The position numbers were made by a program, and so were the translations under genes. The notes below the pieces were generated by a model that was not told where the DNA came from, ran no database searches, and saw only the letters and a program-made list of their open reading frames with translations. Source: Azolla caroliniana (Eukaryota > Polypodiophyta). Taken from it: a DNA stretch of 64,000 bases. Shown piece by piece: positions 9,576 through 19,626 of the stretch; the first letter of the stretch is position 1; every line of letters begins with the position of its first letter. The stretch is from NCBI GenBank assembly GCA_043228905.1, contig JBHGNT010000010.1, positions 7,750,001-7,814,000 of the forward strand, written 5' to 3'.

Positions 9576-9592
9576 CCCTAAACCCTAAACCC
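9576..9592 (-). repeat. Inverted telomere-type units at right end of insert
   Basis: CCCTAAA at 9576 and 9583 followed by CCC. This is the reverse complement of the array at 8762-8782. LTR sequence resumes immediately after. Confidence 0.95.
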
Positions 9593-10484
9593 TCCCTCCA
9601 GATGGGAAGATTATGAGCCAAATCAAATCGAGAGCTGACAGAAAATTCAGCCGAGGCCGAAAATCAACAAATCGATTTAATAGCCGATTCAGGAGGCTAT
9701 ATTTGTAAATAGTCTGAATGTGCCCATTGGGACTATATTTGTAAATACCCCTGAAAGTTGTATTAGTATAAATATAACTAGGGCAAACCCGATGAGATAG
9801 AATCATTATAGTGAATAATTAGTGCAGTTGTATATGGTTGTATAGTTGGAGAAGGTAGTTGCCTATATAACTAGACAAGAGTGAGAGTGAGAGTGAGAGT
9901 GAGAGTGGGTGTAACTCTGTAGCCGTTAGTCAAGGAAGAAGAGGTCAAGGTCGTTGCCTTGAATCCTCTTGTTGTACTCCTCCCCTTATAGTGATTCAGT
10001 TTGGAGTTTGTGGACTCCACATGGTTTTTCCCATTCGAGTTTTCCACATTAGAAATGCACGTGTCTCTATACTTTCTGTTTTCTGATTTCTGTTTTCTGT
10101 TTTGTCTGTACACTATCTTTCAAGTTCTTTGCACCCGCATTCTCATACGAAGAAACCAGTTGTGGTTGGATCGATTCTCAAGGTAGCAAACTATAACAGA
10201 TTTTAAGAGTAAAGGCAACCTAATCAGAGACAAGATCAGAGAGAAAAACAAGGAGCAGAGAAACACCAAAGTAGACACAAGGTAATGTAAGTGTATTATT
10301 CTCTCAAAGTTACAATGGCACAGTGTATGAAAAGAACAACCCTAAAACTAGGTTACAAAAGTCGGTTTAAATACTGACTAACTTAGGGCAAGTGCCCTTT
10401 GCAGTATTTACAGAAATAACCTAAACCTAGTGTGCCCAATGGGACAATGTGAATACGACCATTATATACCCATATTTGATAGGT

Positions 10485-11606
10485 GAATGGTTCGAACAAT
10501 GGGATGACAAGAGAAATAATATCAACACCAAGGGTCTAGGAAAGAACGGGACGATCATCCAATTAGGATAAATAGATGAAGGTGCAAGTTGGTCCCTGAT
10601 TAGAATTGTGGCACGAGACGACAAGAAATGGAAGGTGAATCCACCAGTCGATGAGGTTAAGGAGAACCTGATCTTGTACGTGGTTGGAGGCAAGCCGCTC
10701 GAGTGTTTAGAATGGGATCCTGTAGAATATAAATGGATGGGAGAACAAGATAAATCAATAGGTTTCTTCGAGTACTTGATGCACTTGGAGAGAAAGTTAT
10801 CCTTGCAATGTGAGAAGTGCACCAATAAATGGGCCCATGTAGTTGTCGATTCGGTCTTCGTGGATAGAACCAGGAGCAAGATATGGAACTCATCCCTCCC
10901 CGAGAAGATTAAAGTGTTTTTTTGGTTAATCACCTAATGGCTTGTTCCAACCGGAGAATGGCTTGTGAAAAAGGGTGGCATGAGCGATTGCAAGGCCTGC
11001 AGTGCGAGTTTGGAGGACATCGCACATTGTTTGTGGAGTTGCCCACGTGCCCAAGAAGTTTGGAGGAGGAGATTAAGAATCTTGGCTTGGGGCGGGGTTA
11101 ATGTTCATGTATCGAGTGCAACAGCTATCTGGTTGGCTATTGAATCGGTTGCATGGTTCTGTGCTTGAAATGGAAATAGTCCTTCTTTAAAGGTCGTGCA
11201 TGGAAATGTACAACCCTCAACACAAGGGGGTTCATTCTACATACAAGAACAATACGTGGACATTTGGTTATTAGTGATCGGCCTTATAGTTTGGCAAGTG
11301 TGGGTATCTACATGCAAGGAGTCTTTCACGAGTAAGCGGACCCCATTGACCAAGAGTTTAATGATGATCTAGTTTAATCTTACTTCTAGGTTACGAGGAG
11401 AGTTTGAAAGCATTCGAGGGACCTCGTATGTGAGTGAAGAAGCTAGAGGTCGTTTCCTCTTGAAATGGAGAGGTTTTCTAATGCTGCAAATGGTGGATGG
11501 CAATGGAAAGTGGATAATTTATCAACCACCACGGTGGTTGTTCCCTTTGAGGGTAACAAAGATCGGAAATAGGTGGGCGTTGTCACGTGAGGAGATTAGA
11601 GGATGA
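10485..11606 (+). pseudogene. LINE (non-LTR retrotransposon) 3' remnant with zf-RVT domain
   Basis: One frame runs through about 1.1 kb with stops at about 10,563 (TAG), 10,935 (TAA), 11,166 (TGA) and 11,370 (TAG), but no frameshift that I can see. The centre carries the plant LINE 'reverse transcriptase zinc-binding' signature: SLPEKIKVFFWLI, then CKACSASLEDIAHCLWSCPRAQEVW (10,980-11,080). Catalytic RT sequence is not present, so only the C-terminal region after RT survives. That matches the 5' truncation typical of L1-type insertions. The frame closes with a TGA at 11,604-11,606; an A-rich tract near 11,876-11,900 could be its decayed poly(A) end. Confidence 0.75.
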
Positions 11607-13117
11607 CTATGCTGAATTAGGGTCGTATGAGGCTGACGTTGAGGGTATGCAGTCAAGTAATACTATGCTCATCGGATGCATGTTGTTATAATCCAGATCG
11701 TCCAAGGGAAGGTCGCTCATCCTCCTTTGTTCATCCCTCTTGATTAGGTGATTATTAGCTTCTTTTTTTGTTGATTCCTTTGTACATGTTGGCCTCTTTG
11801 TAGCCATGCAAGTTAGCTTGTAATATATGAGTTGTTGTATATTATCCTATGTACATTGACTTAACTAATGAAAGTAGTAAAAGAAATTTGGAAAAAAAAT
11901 TCCAACGTATCTTGTTCACTCCCATAACAAGTGATTTTTTGGATGTCACATGCCATGAGGAATACGAGCATGGTTCCACAAATAAGGCAATGTAGCAAGT
12001 CATACAAAGATTACAAAAATCCCATTGTGTGAATGAAGGTTGTAAAAGTAGTGTCCCATGCTACGTTCCCATTATTGTGGACAAACTAAGAAATATGGAA
12101 TGCATTTTACCATTGAAATGGGTTTTTATGGCCTCAAGGACAGCTCCGATGGAGTTGAAAGACAACGACTCGCCTTCATCCAACAATGGTTGTCCTCTCG
12201 CTTTCTTGAGTTAGTGGGCATCCACATAAGATGGAACTATCGCGTCCCTACAGGGATTTGCATATAACACCCTCATATGTAAACTTTTATAACTAATGAA
12301 AAGAGTTATTTGTTTGGAAGAAAAAAAAAAAAGAATTTCAGTCTCTACAATAAATGAATCCTGTGTCATGTCCATCATGAACATCATATCATTCAAATGT
12401 GAACATCTCTGGATAGTATATACCTAAAAATGTGTTCATGTGCACTATCTATTTTATTGATCATGCTTGTAGGACAATATTTATGATTGCATACTTAAAT
12501 GTTCTTTTTCTAAACGTAATAAAGTTAAACACCTCAAGAGAGGTGGTTTGTTGTATGTCTTGCAAAGTGGGAAAGTTTTTCAATGGATTTTGTTGTTGAA
12601 TAGTTTATAACCCACAAAGGTCATAACTCTGTTTGCATAAGAGTGCATAGAATTGCCGAGATGAATAAATTTATTGCCTCAAAACTATAGTTACATGTCA
12701 ATCATTTTTGTCATCTAAAAGTTTACCTAACATTTTTGGTAGGAGATGTTAAAACAATGGAATAGAGTTTGGTCATTCAATATTAATGATTTTCTTGAGA
12801 TGAACGAGAGCATTGAACATGTTAAGCAAGTATTAGAATATATGTTTGTGCATATATTAATGCGAATCAATTGAACCAAGAGAACTTTTCTTCCTTTATA
12901 GTTCGCATACAACAAAGCACCATGTGTGTGTATAACAAGACTATTCATGTTGATGTATTGTTTTCAACCACAATTAAAGCTCAAAGTCCCTATAAAAGGA
13001 GATCCAAAGGAAGTGTTAAAAGGGGATAGTGGAGAGACCTAAGACATGTTGAGATACAACACAATCCTTTATATTAGAGAGCAAGGATAGAGAAATATGT
13101 ATATACTAGAGGATGGT

Positions 13118-13215
13118 ATGACTTTCTACACTTAAGCACATTGGTGGTGTAAGGGAGAAAGAACTTATGACTTTCTATACTTAAGCACATTGGTGGTGTA
13201 AGGGAGAAAGAACCC
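13118..13215. repeat. 49-bp tandem duplication
   Basis: The segment atgactttct ... gagaaagaac begins at 13,118 and again at 13,167, with a single substitution (tacac/tatac) between the copies. Confidence 0.95.
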
Positions 13216-14250
13216 TCTATAACCATGATAACTCTATACATAATGGACATTTCATTTTATGACTTTATCTTTTGCTATTGAGCTAGTGTGAGAATATAGA
13301 TTGTGTGCTTAGGAGTCATCCTCAATGGGAGTTCCATAGGAAGAGAAAGCATGATGAATTGGACTGTAGTTGAAATGATTACGTCAATTTGTTTAAAGAT
13401 CACAAGGTCAATGCACCAAATTGGCATGTAGTTTTAGAAAAGTGATATATGTTGATGAGATTTGACCCCCGAGACCTTATGTTGGTAGCCCAATAACTCC
13501 CACTACAATAACCTATTTGCTAGAATAAATTGTTGGATGATTACGATGTGACTCAATGTGACATTGTTGTGTGACGATGCTATTATATGCGCTATATATT
13601 GTTTGTTGTGAAATAACTGTAGCAATTAGAAGCCCCAAACAAAGATGCAGAAATTAACAATAACCTTTGAAATGTTGACAAGCGTTCTAAATATCATGTG
13701 GCGAAAACGATAAATATAATGCACGACTTTCGTTATTTGAAATGTAAGCATTACGATAACTTTCCAAGCAAGTCTTCTTGAAACAATAATTTAAAGTACA
13801 ATGTTAATAAATGAAGAAACTTTGTCAATTTTGTTGAACTCCAAACTACTTTTCCATTGAGGAAATGTATACAATGAAGAAAAAAACTGTTATGCAAGCA
13901 GACACGTTCCATGGAGAAAAAGTAGGAATAAATAAGGTGAATGTGTCTACTGTGCACGATCCCCTACATTCTACAAGTGTTGCCATTGAGGCACATTTGC
14001 ATTGTAGATGAAGCTATATTAGGATGCTTGCATATGAAACTATAGTGATGTGTAAACAAGAATATTGTCAATATCATACGGTATACCATAATGGTTTGCT
14101 AGACAAGGAAGAAAAGTGAATGACATATCAACAAGGGCTTACACCAAGATTACTAAGGTGGATACAAATACCTCTTAAGATCACGACCATTTGGTATAAC
14201 AAACATTGGAATAGGATGCACAGCTTTAAGGTCTCCACAAAACCTTCCTA

Positions 14251-14410
14251 TACGAGCCTATACATATTGTGTCGTAGTGGTGCTAACTATATGTAATGTA
14301 TGCATGCATGCATGTTCCCATATGAGCCTATACATATCGTGTTGTAGTGGCACTAGCTATATGTAATGTATGCATGCATGCATGTTCCCATACGAGCCTA
14401 TACATACCAT
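14251..14410. repeat. 70-bp tandem repeat with TGCATGCATGCATG core (~2.3 copies)
   Basis: The words 'gagcctatacat' recur at 14,253, 14,323 and 14,393, and 'atgtaatgtatgcatgcatgcatg' at 14,291 and 14,361; the period is 70 bp. The TGCA run is self-complementary. Confidence 0.9.
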
Positions 14411-14645
14411 ATGTATGTATGTTTTGTGAAAGCAACTAAACTTAAGAGGGTCCAAACAAAACATATTGGCTCACTCTCTACATTGCAGAGAATCCAGTCA
14501 GAGGTATCCACATGGTCGTGTGGAGAGGAAGCACGACTACTTTTATTCATCGATGTATGTGTCGAAAGGTGTAAGCAAGCGAATCGCATATAGAGATACA
14601 CATGCGCAAGACACAGAGTGCGTGCAAGGAGCGCGTGGGACGAGA

Positions 14646-14648
14646 TAG

Positions 14649-14679
<31 letters not shown>
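14646..14679. repeat. (GAA)n microsatellite
   Basis: About ten GAA units lie upstream of the UXS gene, within a region also holding CA and CT runs. Confidence 0.95.
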
Positions 14680-14999
14680 TATTGTTGCGAGCTTATTCTT
14701 CTGCGATCGTGACGGAAGGCCACACACACACACATGCACATACTCACTCACCCACGTTCTCTCTGTCTCTCTTTCACAACACTCACAATCAAAACAAAAA
14801 ACAAGACAAAGAGGGGAAAAAGAAGAAGAAGAAAAGCTCAACTGTTTTATAATAATTGCATTTTAATCCCCCCCGCCCCCCCTTATGTTTTGGTTAATTA
14901 CAAAAGGAGCCCTTTTACCTTTCTCATACAAAAAAGAGACTAAGCAAGATCTATCATTCAACCTTTTCTTTCTATGTATGTCCAACACATACATACATA

Positions 15000-15092
15000 C
15001 ATATATATATATAATATACATACTACTGTATACATATTACATATACACACAGAGACAGAGACAGAGACAGAGACAGAGAGAGAGAAAGAGAA
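15000..15092 (+). promoter_or_regulatory. Probable UXS promoter/5' leader region
   Basis: An alternating AT run (about 15,000-15,018) could serve as the TATA region. It is followed by an (ACAGAG)n/(AGAG)n microsatellite (15,047-15,092) that ends 15 bp before the chosen ATG. CT/GA-rich leaders are common in plant genes. The exact transcription start cannot be read from sequence. Confidence 0.4.
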
Positions 15093-15107
15093 AGAGTCTG
15101 CATTGCC

Positions 15108-17505
15108 ATGGCCACTCTCAATCACCGCAGAGCAGAGGAACCCCCTTCAACTAACCCTAACCCTAACCCTAACCCTCCCCCCTCCTCTGTTTCTTCCTCC
15201 ATGAAAGCTTTGGAGAAACCCCTGCCCATGCGAATGCGCCGTGCCCTGGATTACGCCCTCCGCGAGCAACGCCCCCTCTTCGTGATCCTCGGCATGCTTC
15301 TCTCCTCCGCGATCTTCCTCATTCTTGCTCATACTTCCCCATACTCTGATTCTTCTTCCCAACAGGGACAACTGGTAGCATCGTATAAGAGAGGGGATCC
15401 GTCTGCTCTGATGCATCCAGAGATCCATGGCTATATGCCCGGCCACTTTGTAGGGCATGGTCTGAAGCCGGGTGCCAAAGTTCCCCTTGGTCTGAAGAGG
15501 AAAACCCTTCGTGTTCTGGTTACAGGAGGGGCTGGATTCGTGGGTAGCCACCTTGTGGATCGCCTCATCGAACGTGGCGATAGTGTCATCGTTGTCGACA
15601 ATTTCTTTACAGGCCGCAAGGAGAACGTTCTGCGACACCTCAAGAACCCGCAGTTCGAGCTCATCAGGCATGATGTGGTAGAACCCCTCATGCTTGAAGT
15701 GGACCAGATCTATCATCTCGCTTGCCCGGCATCACCTGTCCACTACAAATATAACCCTGTCAAGACTATTATATCCATTTTTGCCAGCAATAAGAGTGTA
15801 TGTGTATGTGATTATACATAAAAATCATATGCATTTTGCCTCTTCCTTTTGCATCATCAAAGTATATCTATGGGGTATTTTGAATGTTATGCATGTGTAT
15901 AGTTATGTGATGCATGTGCATATGTTTTATCTACAAAGGAATTTCCTATTACATGCCCTTGTTCCTTGACTACTTATATACAAGACAAATGTGGTGGGCA
16001 CTTTGAATATGCTTGGTCTGGCAAAGAGAGTCGGTGCGCGATTCCTGCTTACGAGCACAAGCGAAGTTTATGGAGATCCATTGGAGCATCCGCAGAGAGA
16101 GACATATTGGGGCAATGTCAATCCTATTGGTATACTTCTTCATCCATTGACCTAATCCACATACACATGGGTAAATATTATTATCCCAAATTTCTGAATT
16201 GATAGGCCAATATCTCTACTTGTTCTTTTCATATAGGTGTTCGGAGTTGCTATGATGAAGGTAAAAGGACGGCGGAAACTCTCACAATGGATTATCATCG
16301 TGGTGCAAATGTTGAGGTATGCAGTTTACTCGCTGAACCATGGCTATTTCTTAGAGCTGGAATTCACACAAAACTACTAACAAATATTGGAGTAGGCAAA
16401 AAGATTCACTTTTTACCATGGGTAGTTCTGAGAACTAAAAAAAACCCTCGCTTTTGCACAGGTTCGCATTGCACGCATCTTCAACACATACGGTCCAAGA
16501 ATGTGTCTTGATGATGGACGGGTGGTTAGCAATTTTGTTGCTCAGGTTTAGAACATTTCCTTCTCTTACCATGTATAAAAATTCCAGGTTAAAGCCTTTT
16601 GATTGCTTGACTCAATGTTTTTTTTGAATAACGTATATATATGTGGGTAGGCTTTGAGGAAAGAACCTATGACCGTTTACGGCGATGGAAAGCAAACAAG
16701 GAGTTTTCAATTTGTTTCCGATCTTGTAAGCAGAGTAGTAACTTTGAAATAATTTCTCTTTCTTTTCCTTGGGTTATATTTTGCCACTAATTTCTTATGT
16801 GGATCCTTCTTTCCTAGGTTGAAGGATTAATGCGTCTCATGGAGAGTGACCACATTGGCCCTTTCAATCTCGGGAATCCTGGAGAATTCACCATGCTAGA
16901 ACTGGCCGAGGTAACTTCATGGTTTTGTCACTACTTTAATTATGATCATGTATGTTAGTAGCTACTTATGGTACTTCTTTACTAGTAGTTATGGTCATGT
17001 TAGTAGTAGTTACTTAAGGTTTTCTTTACTAGTTAGGCATAGTTATGCTGGTATTTGTCTCATTTTTCTTCTCTTGATGAGGGAGTTTTTGTGTTATAAT
17101 TAGGTTGTGAAAGAAGTTATCGACCCGAATGTTATTAGCTACTTATGGTCTTCTTTACTAGTAGTTATGGTCATGCTAGTAATAGTTACTTAAGGTTTTC
17201 TTTACTAGTTAGGCATGGTTATGCTGGTATTTTTCTCAATTGTTCTTCTCTTTGATGACAAGGGAGTTTTGTGTTATAATTAGGTTGTGAAAGAAGTTAT
17301 TGATCCGAATGCTAAGATCGAGTTTAGGAAGAATACCGAGGATGATCCGCATATGAGGAAGCCGGATATCACAAAGGCAAAGAATTTGCTAGGGTGGGAA
17401 CCAAAGGTCTCATTGAAAGCAGGTCTTCCTATGATGGTCGATGATTTTCGACAGAGGATATTTGGTGATATTAAGGGAGGAGTAGGGAGTGAGGGTACAA
17501 TGTAA
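15108..17505 (+). CDS. UXS: UDP-glucuronate decarboxylase (UDP-xylose synthase), membrane-anchored type
   Basis: Seven exons: 15108-15770, 15982-16129, 16237-16316, 16462-16545, 16651-16725, 16818-16910 and 17284-17505. They join in frame to 454 codons plus TAA. The product converts UDP-glucuronate to UDP-xylose with bound NAD+, for xylan and other glycans. Visible: a Pro/Asn-rich N-terminus, a basic stretch then one membrane segment (about 57-74, [14 protein letters not shown]), indicating a type II Golgi protein. The NAD-binding GGAGFVG is at 140-146, TSTSEVYG near 245-252, the catalytic YDEGK (Y276, K280), and [18 protein letters not shown] near 307-325. Length fits plant UXS2/UXS4-like enzymes (~445). 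Every junction restores the conserved sequence. Intron 1 is AT-AC, and intron 6 contains a duplicated decoy acceptor. The start is the first ATG after the GA-rich leader; a later Met (residue 32) would also keep the anchor. Confidence 0.95.
15151..15176 (+). repeat. (CTAACC)4 in UXS exon 1
   Basis: A hexamer run encodes an Asn-Pro repeat (NPNPNPNP) in the cytosolic tail of UXS. It is in frame and likely polymorphic; it differs from the plant telomere heptamer. Confidence 0.9.
15771..15981 (+). other. U12-type AT-AC intron 1 of UXS
   Basis: Exon 1 ends ...GTC AAG ACT ATT and the intron opens ATATCCATTT, matching the U12 5' splice consensus ATATCCTT at its first six bases. The branch element TTCCTTGAC (15,962-15,970) matches TTCCTTRAC, with the branch A 12 nt before the terminal AC (15,980-15,981). 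Splicing here gives [12 protein letters not shown], the conserved UXS sequence. No GT-AG choice does: the nearest in-frame GT (15,798) would insert nine foreign residues and drop the Lys. Confidence 0.88.
16953..17313 (+). repeat. ~178-bp tandem duplication covering the end of UXS intron 6 and the start of exon 7
   Basis: The words 'agctacttatgg', 'ttaaggttttctttactagttaggcat' and 'gtgttataattaggttgtgaaagaagttat' each occur twice, 178-180 bp apart. The first copy therefore contains a full decoy acceptor (AG at 17,102-17,103) and the first ~28 nt of exon 7. Copies differ by point changes and small indels. Confidence 0.95.
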
Positions 17506-19170
17506 GGTGGAGTCAGGAGAGTGCGAAATTCCAACCAGCCCATCTTTTTTTAGCAAATGTCGAATGCCTAAAGAAGATATTGGAAGTTTGATTTTTTCCG
17601 ACCGAATCGCTTCCGATAAATATTTCAAGATTTGTAATTATAGTGGTGTTTTGAGAGTAATGAAATTCTTGATATTTATGATGATGGGCGATTGTTGTAA
17701 ATGATTCACAACTTAATCTAGCATGAGTTGCATTTTTTTATCAAGAAAATTTTCAATTATGAGTTTTGATCAATGGAGTGAACTGCAAAATTGATTCTTC
17801 TAAGGTTGAGACCGTTTATTTTATCATACTATTGCATGGCCTAAGAAGGTCATGTCGTGGATTTATTGTCATGTCCTCATGGATATGTATTTGAATCACA
17901 ATATTCACAGCATGGAGATGTGAAACAATTTAGAAATAATAGAACACTCCACAAAGACGAGCAAAAATGCATAGGAAGAGGTACAACCTATAAGACCCAA
18001 ATATGATTAGCAAATAAATAAGCAAATGGTTTGTTCTAAACAAGTCCATGGTCTCAAGAAGATACGTACTCCATGTATGCGATCCTATAACTCAAAAGAT
18101 CTAGAGGGTGAAATTAATAACATGCCTAGCCAAGTATGTGATCCTAATACCTATATAACTCAAAAGATCTAGAAAGTGAAATTAATAATGTGCCTATCCT
18201 TTCTATGGATCATTTTGCTTTACCATTTGTAGTTGTGCATGTTTGTGGAACACTAGTATGTATTAAGAATACAAGTTGTCTTAGTTGGGGGCTCATGATG
18301 ATATAATATCTACTTTATTGTCCCCAGCATACCTCTTTCCCATTAGTTAGGAGAGATTTTTACATAAAGGCTATACAAAGGTAGCTTATATATCAATCGG
18401 GGAATCACCCCCCAATCGAGTTCTAGAATATGAGAAAGCAACTATGGTAACGTACATATCCTCTCATATTTTCTACTTAATGTAAGTAGGTACCTAGAGC
18501 TATAAACATACTTACTTCTTGTTTCCATGGCATGTAAGCATCTAATTAGGGGGCTTCCAACTTGTATTGATAGGATGATAAGTTTGAGGGATATTTAGTT
18601 TTATTGTCCCAAGCATACTTCTTGTTTACATGCCATGTAAGCATCCAATTAGGTGACTTCCACCTTGTATAGGTAGGATGATAAGTTTGAGGACGTGTAA
18701 AATGAATTATGTCCCCACCTATGAGTACCTCAGTCCCTCTATTTACATTGTTGCAAGCAATTGAAGGTGTGCATATTTACCTCTCTCGATGTAAATCCCA
18801 CATCTAGTGAATCGAACAAACCATTCAAATCAGCCCTTTGTCACTCTCTCACTTAGTGCATGGAATGAAATAGAGAAAATCCAAAAAATGGTATTAGGTA
18901 GACAATTGGAGGTAAATTCTCAACATCCTATCCTATCATGCGATTAGAAACATGTGCTCACCCCCCCTAGATATACTAACAATGCAAAGAGTATGTAAGT
19001 ACATAACAAAAGTCAAGAATATGCTTGATCATAGATTGCCCAAACAAGCTTGGAACATAGGATGCAAAGTACAAAAACCCAATAAGATATGATTGTGCTT
19101 CAAATTATGAAATGGTTTAAGATATGGTTGGTAAAAGATCTATTGGAGCTCTCAAGTGATGCTATGTAGT
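17506..19170. other. Downstream of UXS: 3' UTR region and AT-rich spacer
   Basis: The UXS 3' untranslated region probably extends to about 17,770. Beyond it the DNA is AT-rich, with short internal duplications ('caagtatgtgatcctaatacctatataactcaaaagatctaga' near 18,070-18,180; 'catgtaagcatc.aattagg.g.cttcca' near 18,534 and 18,625). No gene is supported. Confidence 0.6.
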
Positions 19171-19172
19171 AT

Positions 19173-19626
19173 GTGATCATTGAGGATAGATTAGTAGAGG
19201 CAAAATGGATGAAGTGGCAAGACACTAAAATGTCAAAATTGGAATATCACATTGCAAATATTAACCCCCCCCAATACAAGGAAAAAATGCCAAAAACATA
19301 TCCAATGCATCCCACTACCCCCATGAGTGTTAGCCCTCAAAGAGCCAAAACATTTCTTCAAACTTGCTCACACAAGTTAGGTATTGAGGTAGCATCATCA
19401 TGCAAACATGAAGATATGCAATGTATGCAATGAAAACCTAAACGAGGATGAATACCACTCACTTATCACATGCTCAACATATAAAGTAATTCGTGAGAAG
19501 TATGATGACTTATTAAAAGGACATGATGATGTGAGTGTTGTACTCAAATTTACACTGCGAAAGGTGAGCACATGTGCATGTATTATTTTCATTGAGTTTT
19601 TATTTCATAGTAACCCTCCTTCATAG
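19173..19626 (+). pseudogene. Possible retroelement remnant with Cys/His motif
   Basis: A short frame (from 19,408) contains CNVCNENLNEDEYHSLITCSTYKVIREKY, i.e. CX2C...EDEYH...C followed by an aromatic/Arg pattern. This arrangement is common near the C-terminus of non-LTR reverse transcriptases. The preceding frame (19,173-19,433) reads toward it with QRAKTFLQTC-type residues. There is no RT core nearby, so this is at best a tiny remnant; chance similarity is possible. Confidence 0.35.

Larger units (their letters stand above)
8762..9592 (+). mobile_element. Non-autonomous insert bounded by inverted telomere-like repeats, with a hammerhead ribozyme
   Basis: The insert begins with three exact TTTAGGG units (8762-8782) and ends with CCCTAAA CCCTAAA CCC (9576-9592). 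Its ends are therefore inverted plant-telomere-type repeats, and both flanks are the old copia LTR. Inside it is strongly pyrimidine-rich on the plus strand, has a ~122-bp tandem duplication (8985-9190), two CT microsatellites, a TATA-like ctatataaac (9241) and a hammerhead motif 24 bp further on. It has no ORF of note. Penelope-like retroelements are known to carry minimal type I hammerheads, and some lineages lie next to telomeric repeats; by that analogy this may be a short derivative of such an element. A retrozyme (LTR-type with type III hammerheads) fits less well. Confidence 0.6.
8747..10182 (+). repeat. 3' LTR of the old copia remnant, split by an ~830-bp insertion
   Basis: The LTR starts TGTTGGGA at 8747 and is interrupted almost at once by the telomere-repeat element (8762-9592). 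It then resumes at about 9593 with tccctccagatgggaagatt, the counterpart of tccctttcggatgggatgg in the copia-1 LTR. Further shared stretches are the 'gacttagggcaaac'-like segment near 9776 (aactagggcaaac here), 'aggtcgttgcctt' near 9947 and the 'tttggagt...ggtttttccc...gttttccac' segment near 10,000-10,050. The end, near 10,176-10,182 (gattctcaa), is degenerate. The un-interrupted LTR would be about 600 bp, as in copia-1 (598 bp). Confidence 0.75.
11607..14640. other. AT-rich intergenic DNA, no supported gene
   Basis: Short open frames exist but none shows a domain, splice context or composition that I can support. The notable contents are two short tandem duplications listed separately (13,118-13,215 and 14,251-14,410). 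The remainder looks like decayed, AT-rich repeat DNA. Confidence 0.6.

Noticed and set aside
14398-14866. Overlapping frames across the GAA/CA/CT simple repeats upstream of UXS
   Set aside because: They are translations of microsatellites (poly-Glu, poly-Ser, His-Thr runs), not genes.
15151-15176. Interstitial telomere repeat in UXS exon 1
   Set aside because: The unit is CTAACC, not the plant CCCTAAA heptamer, and it is in frame as an Asn-Pro repeat; a coding simple repeat explains it.
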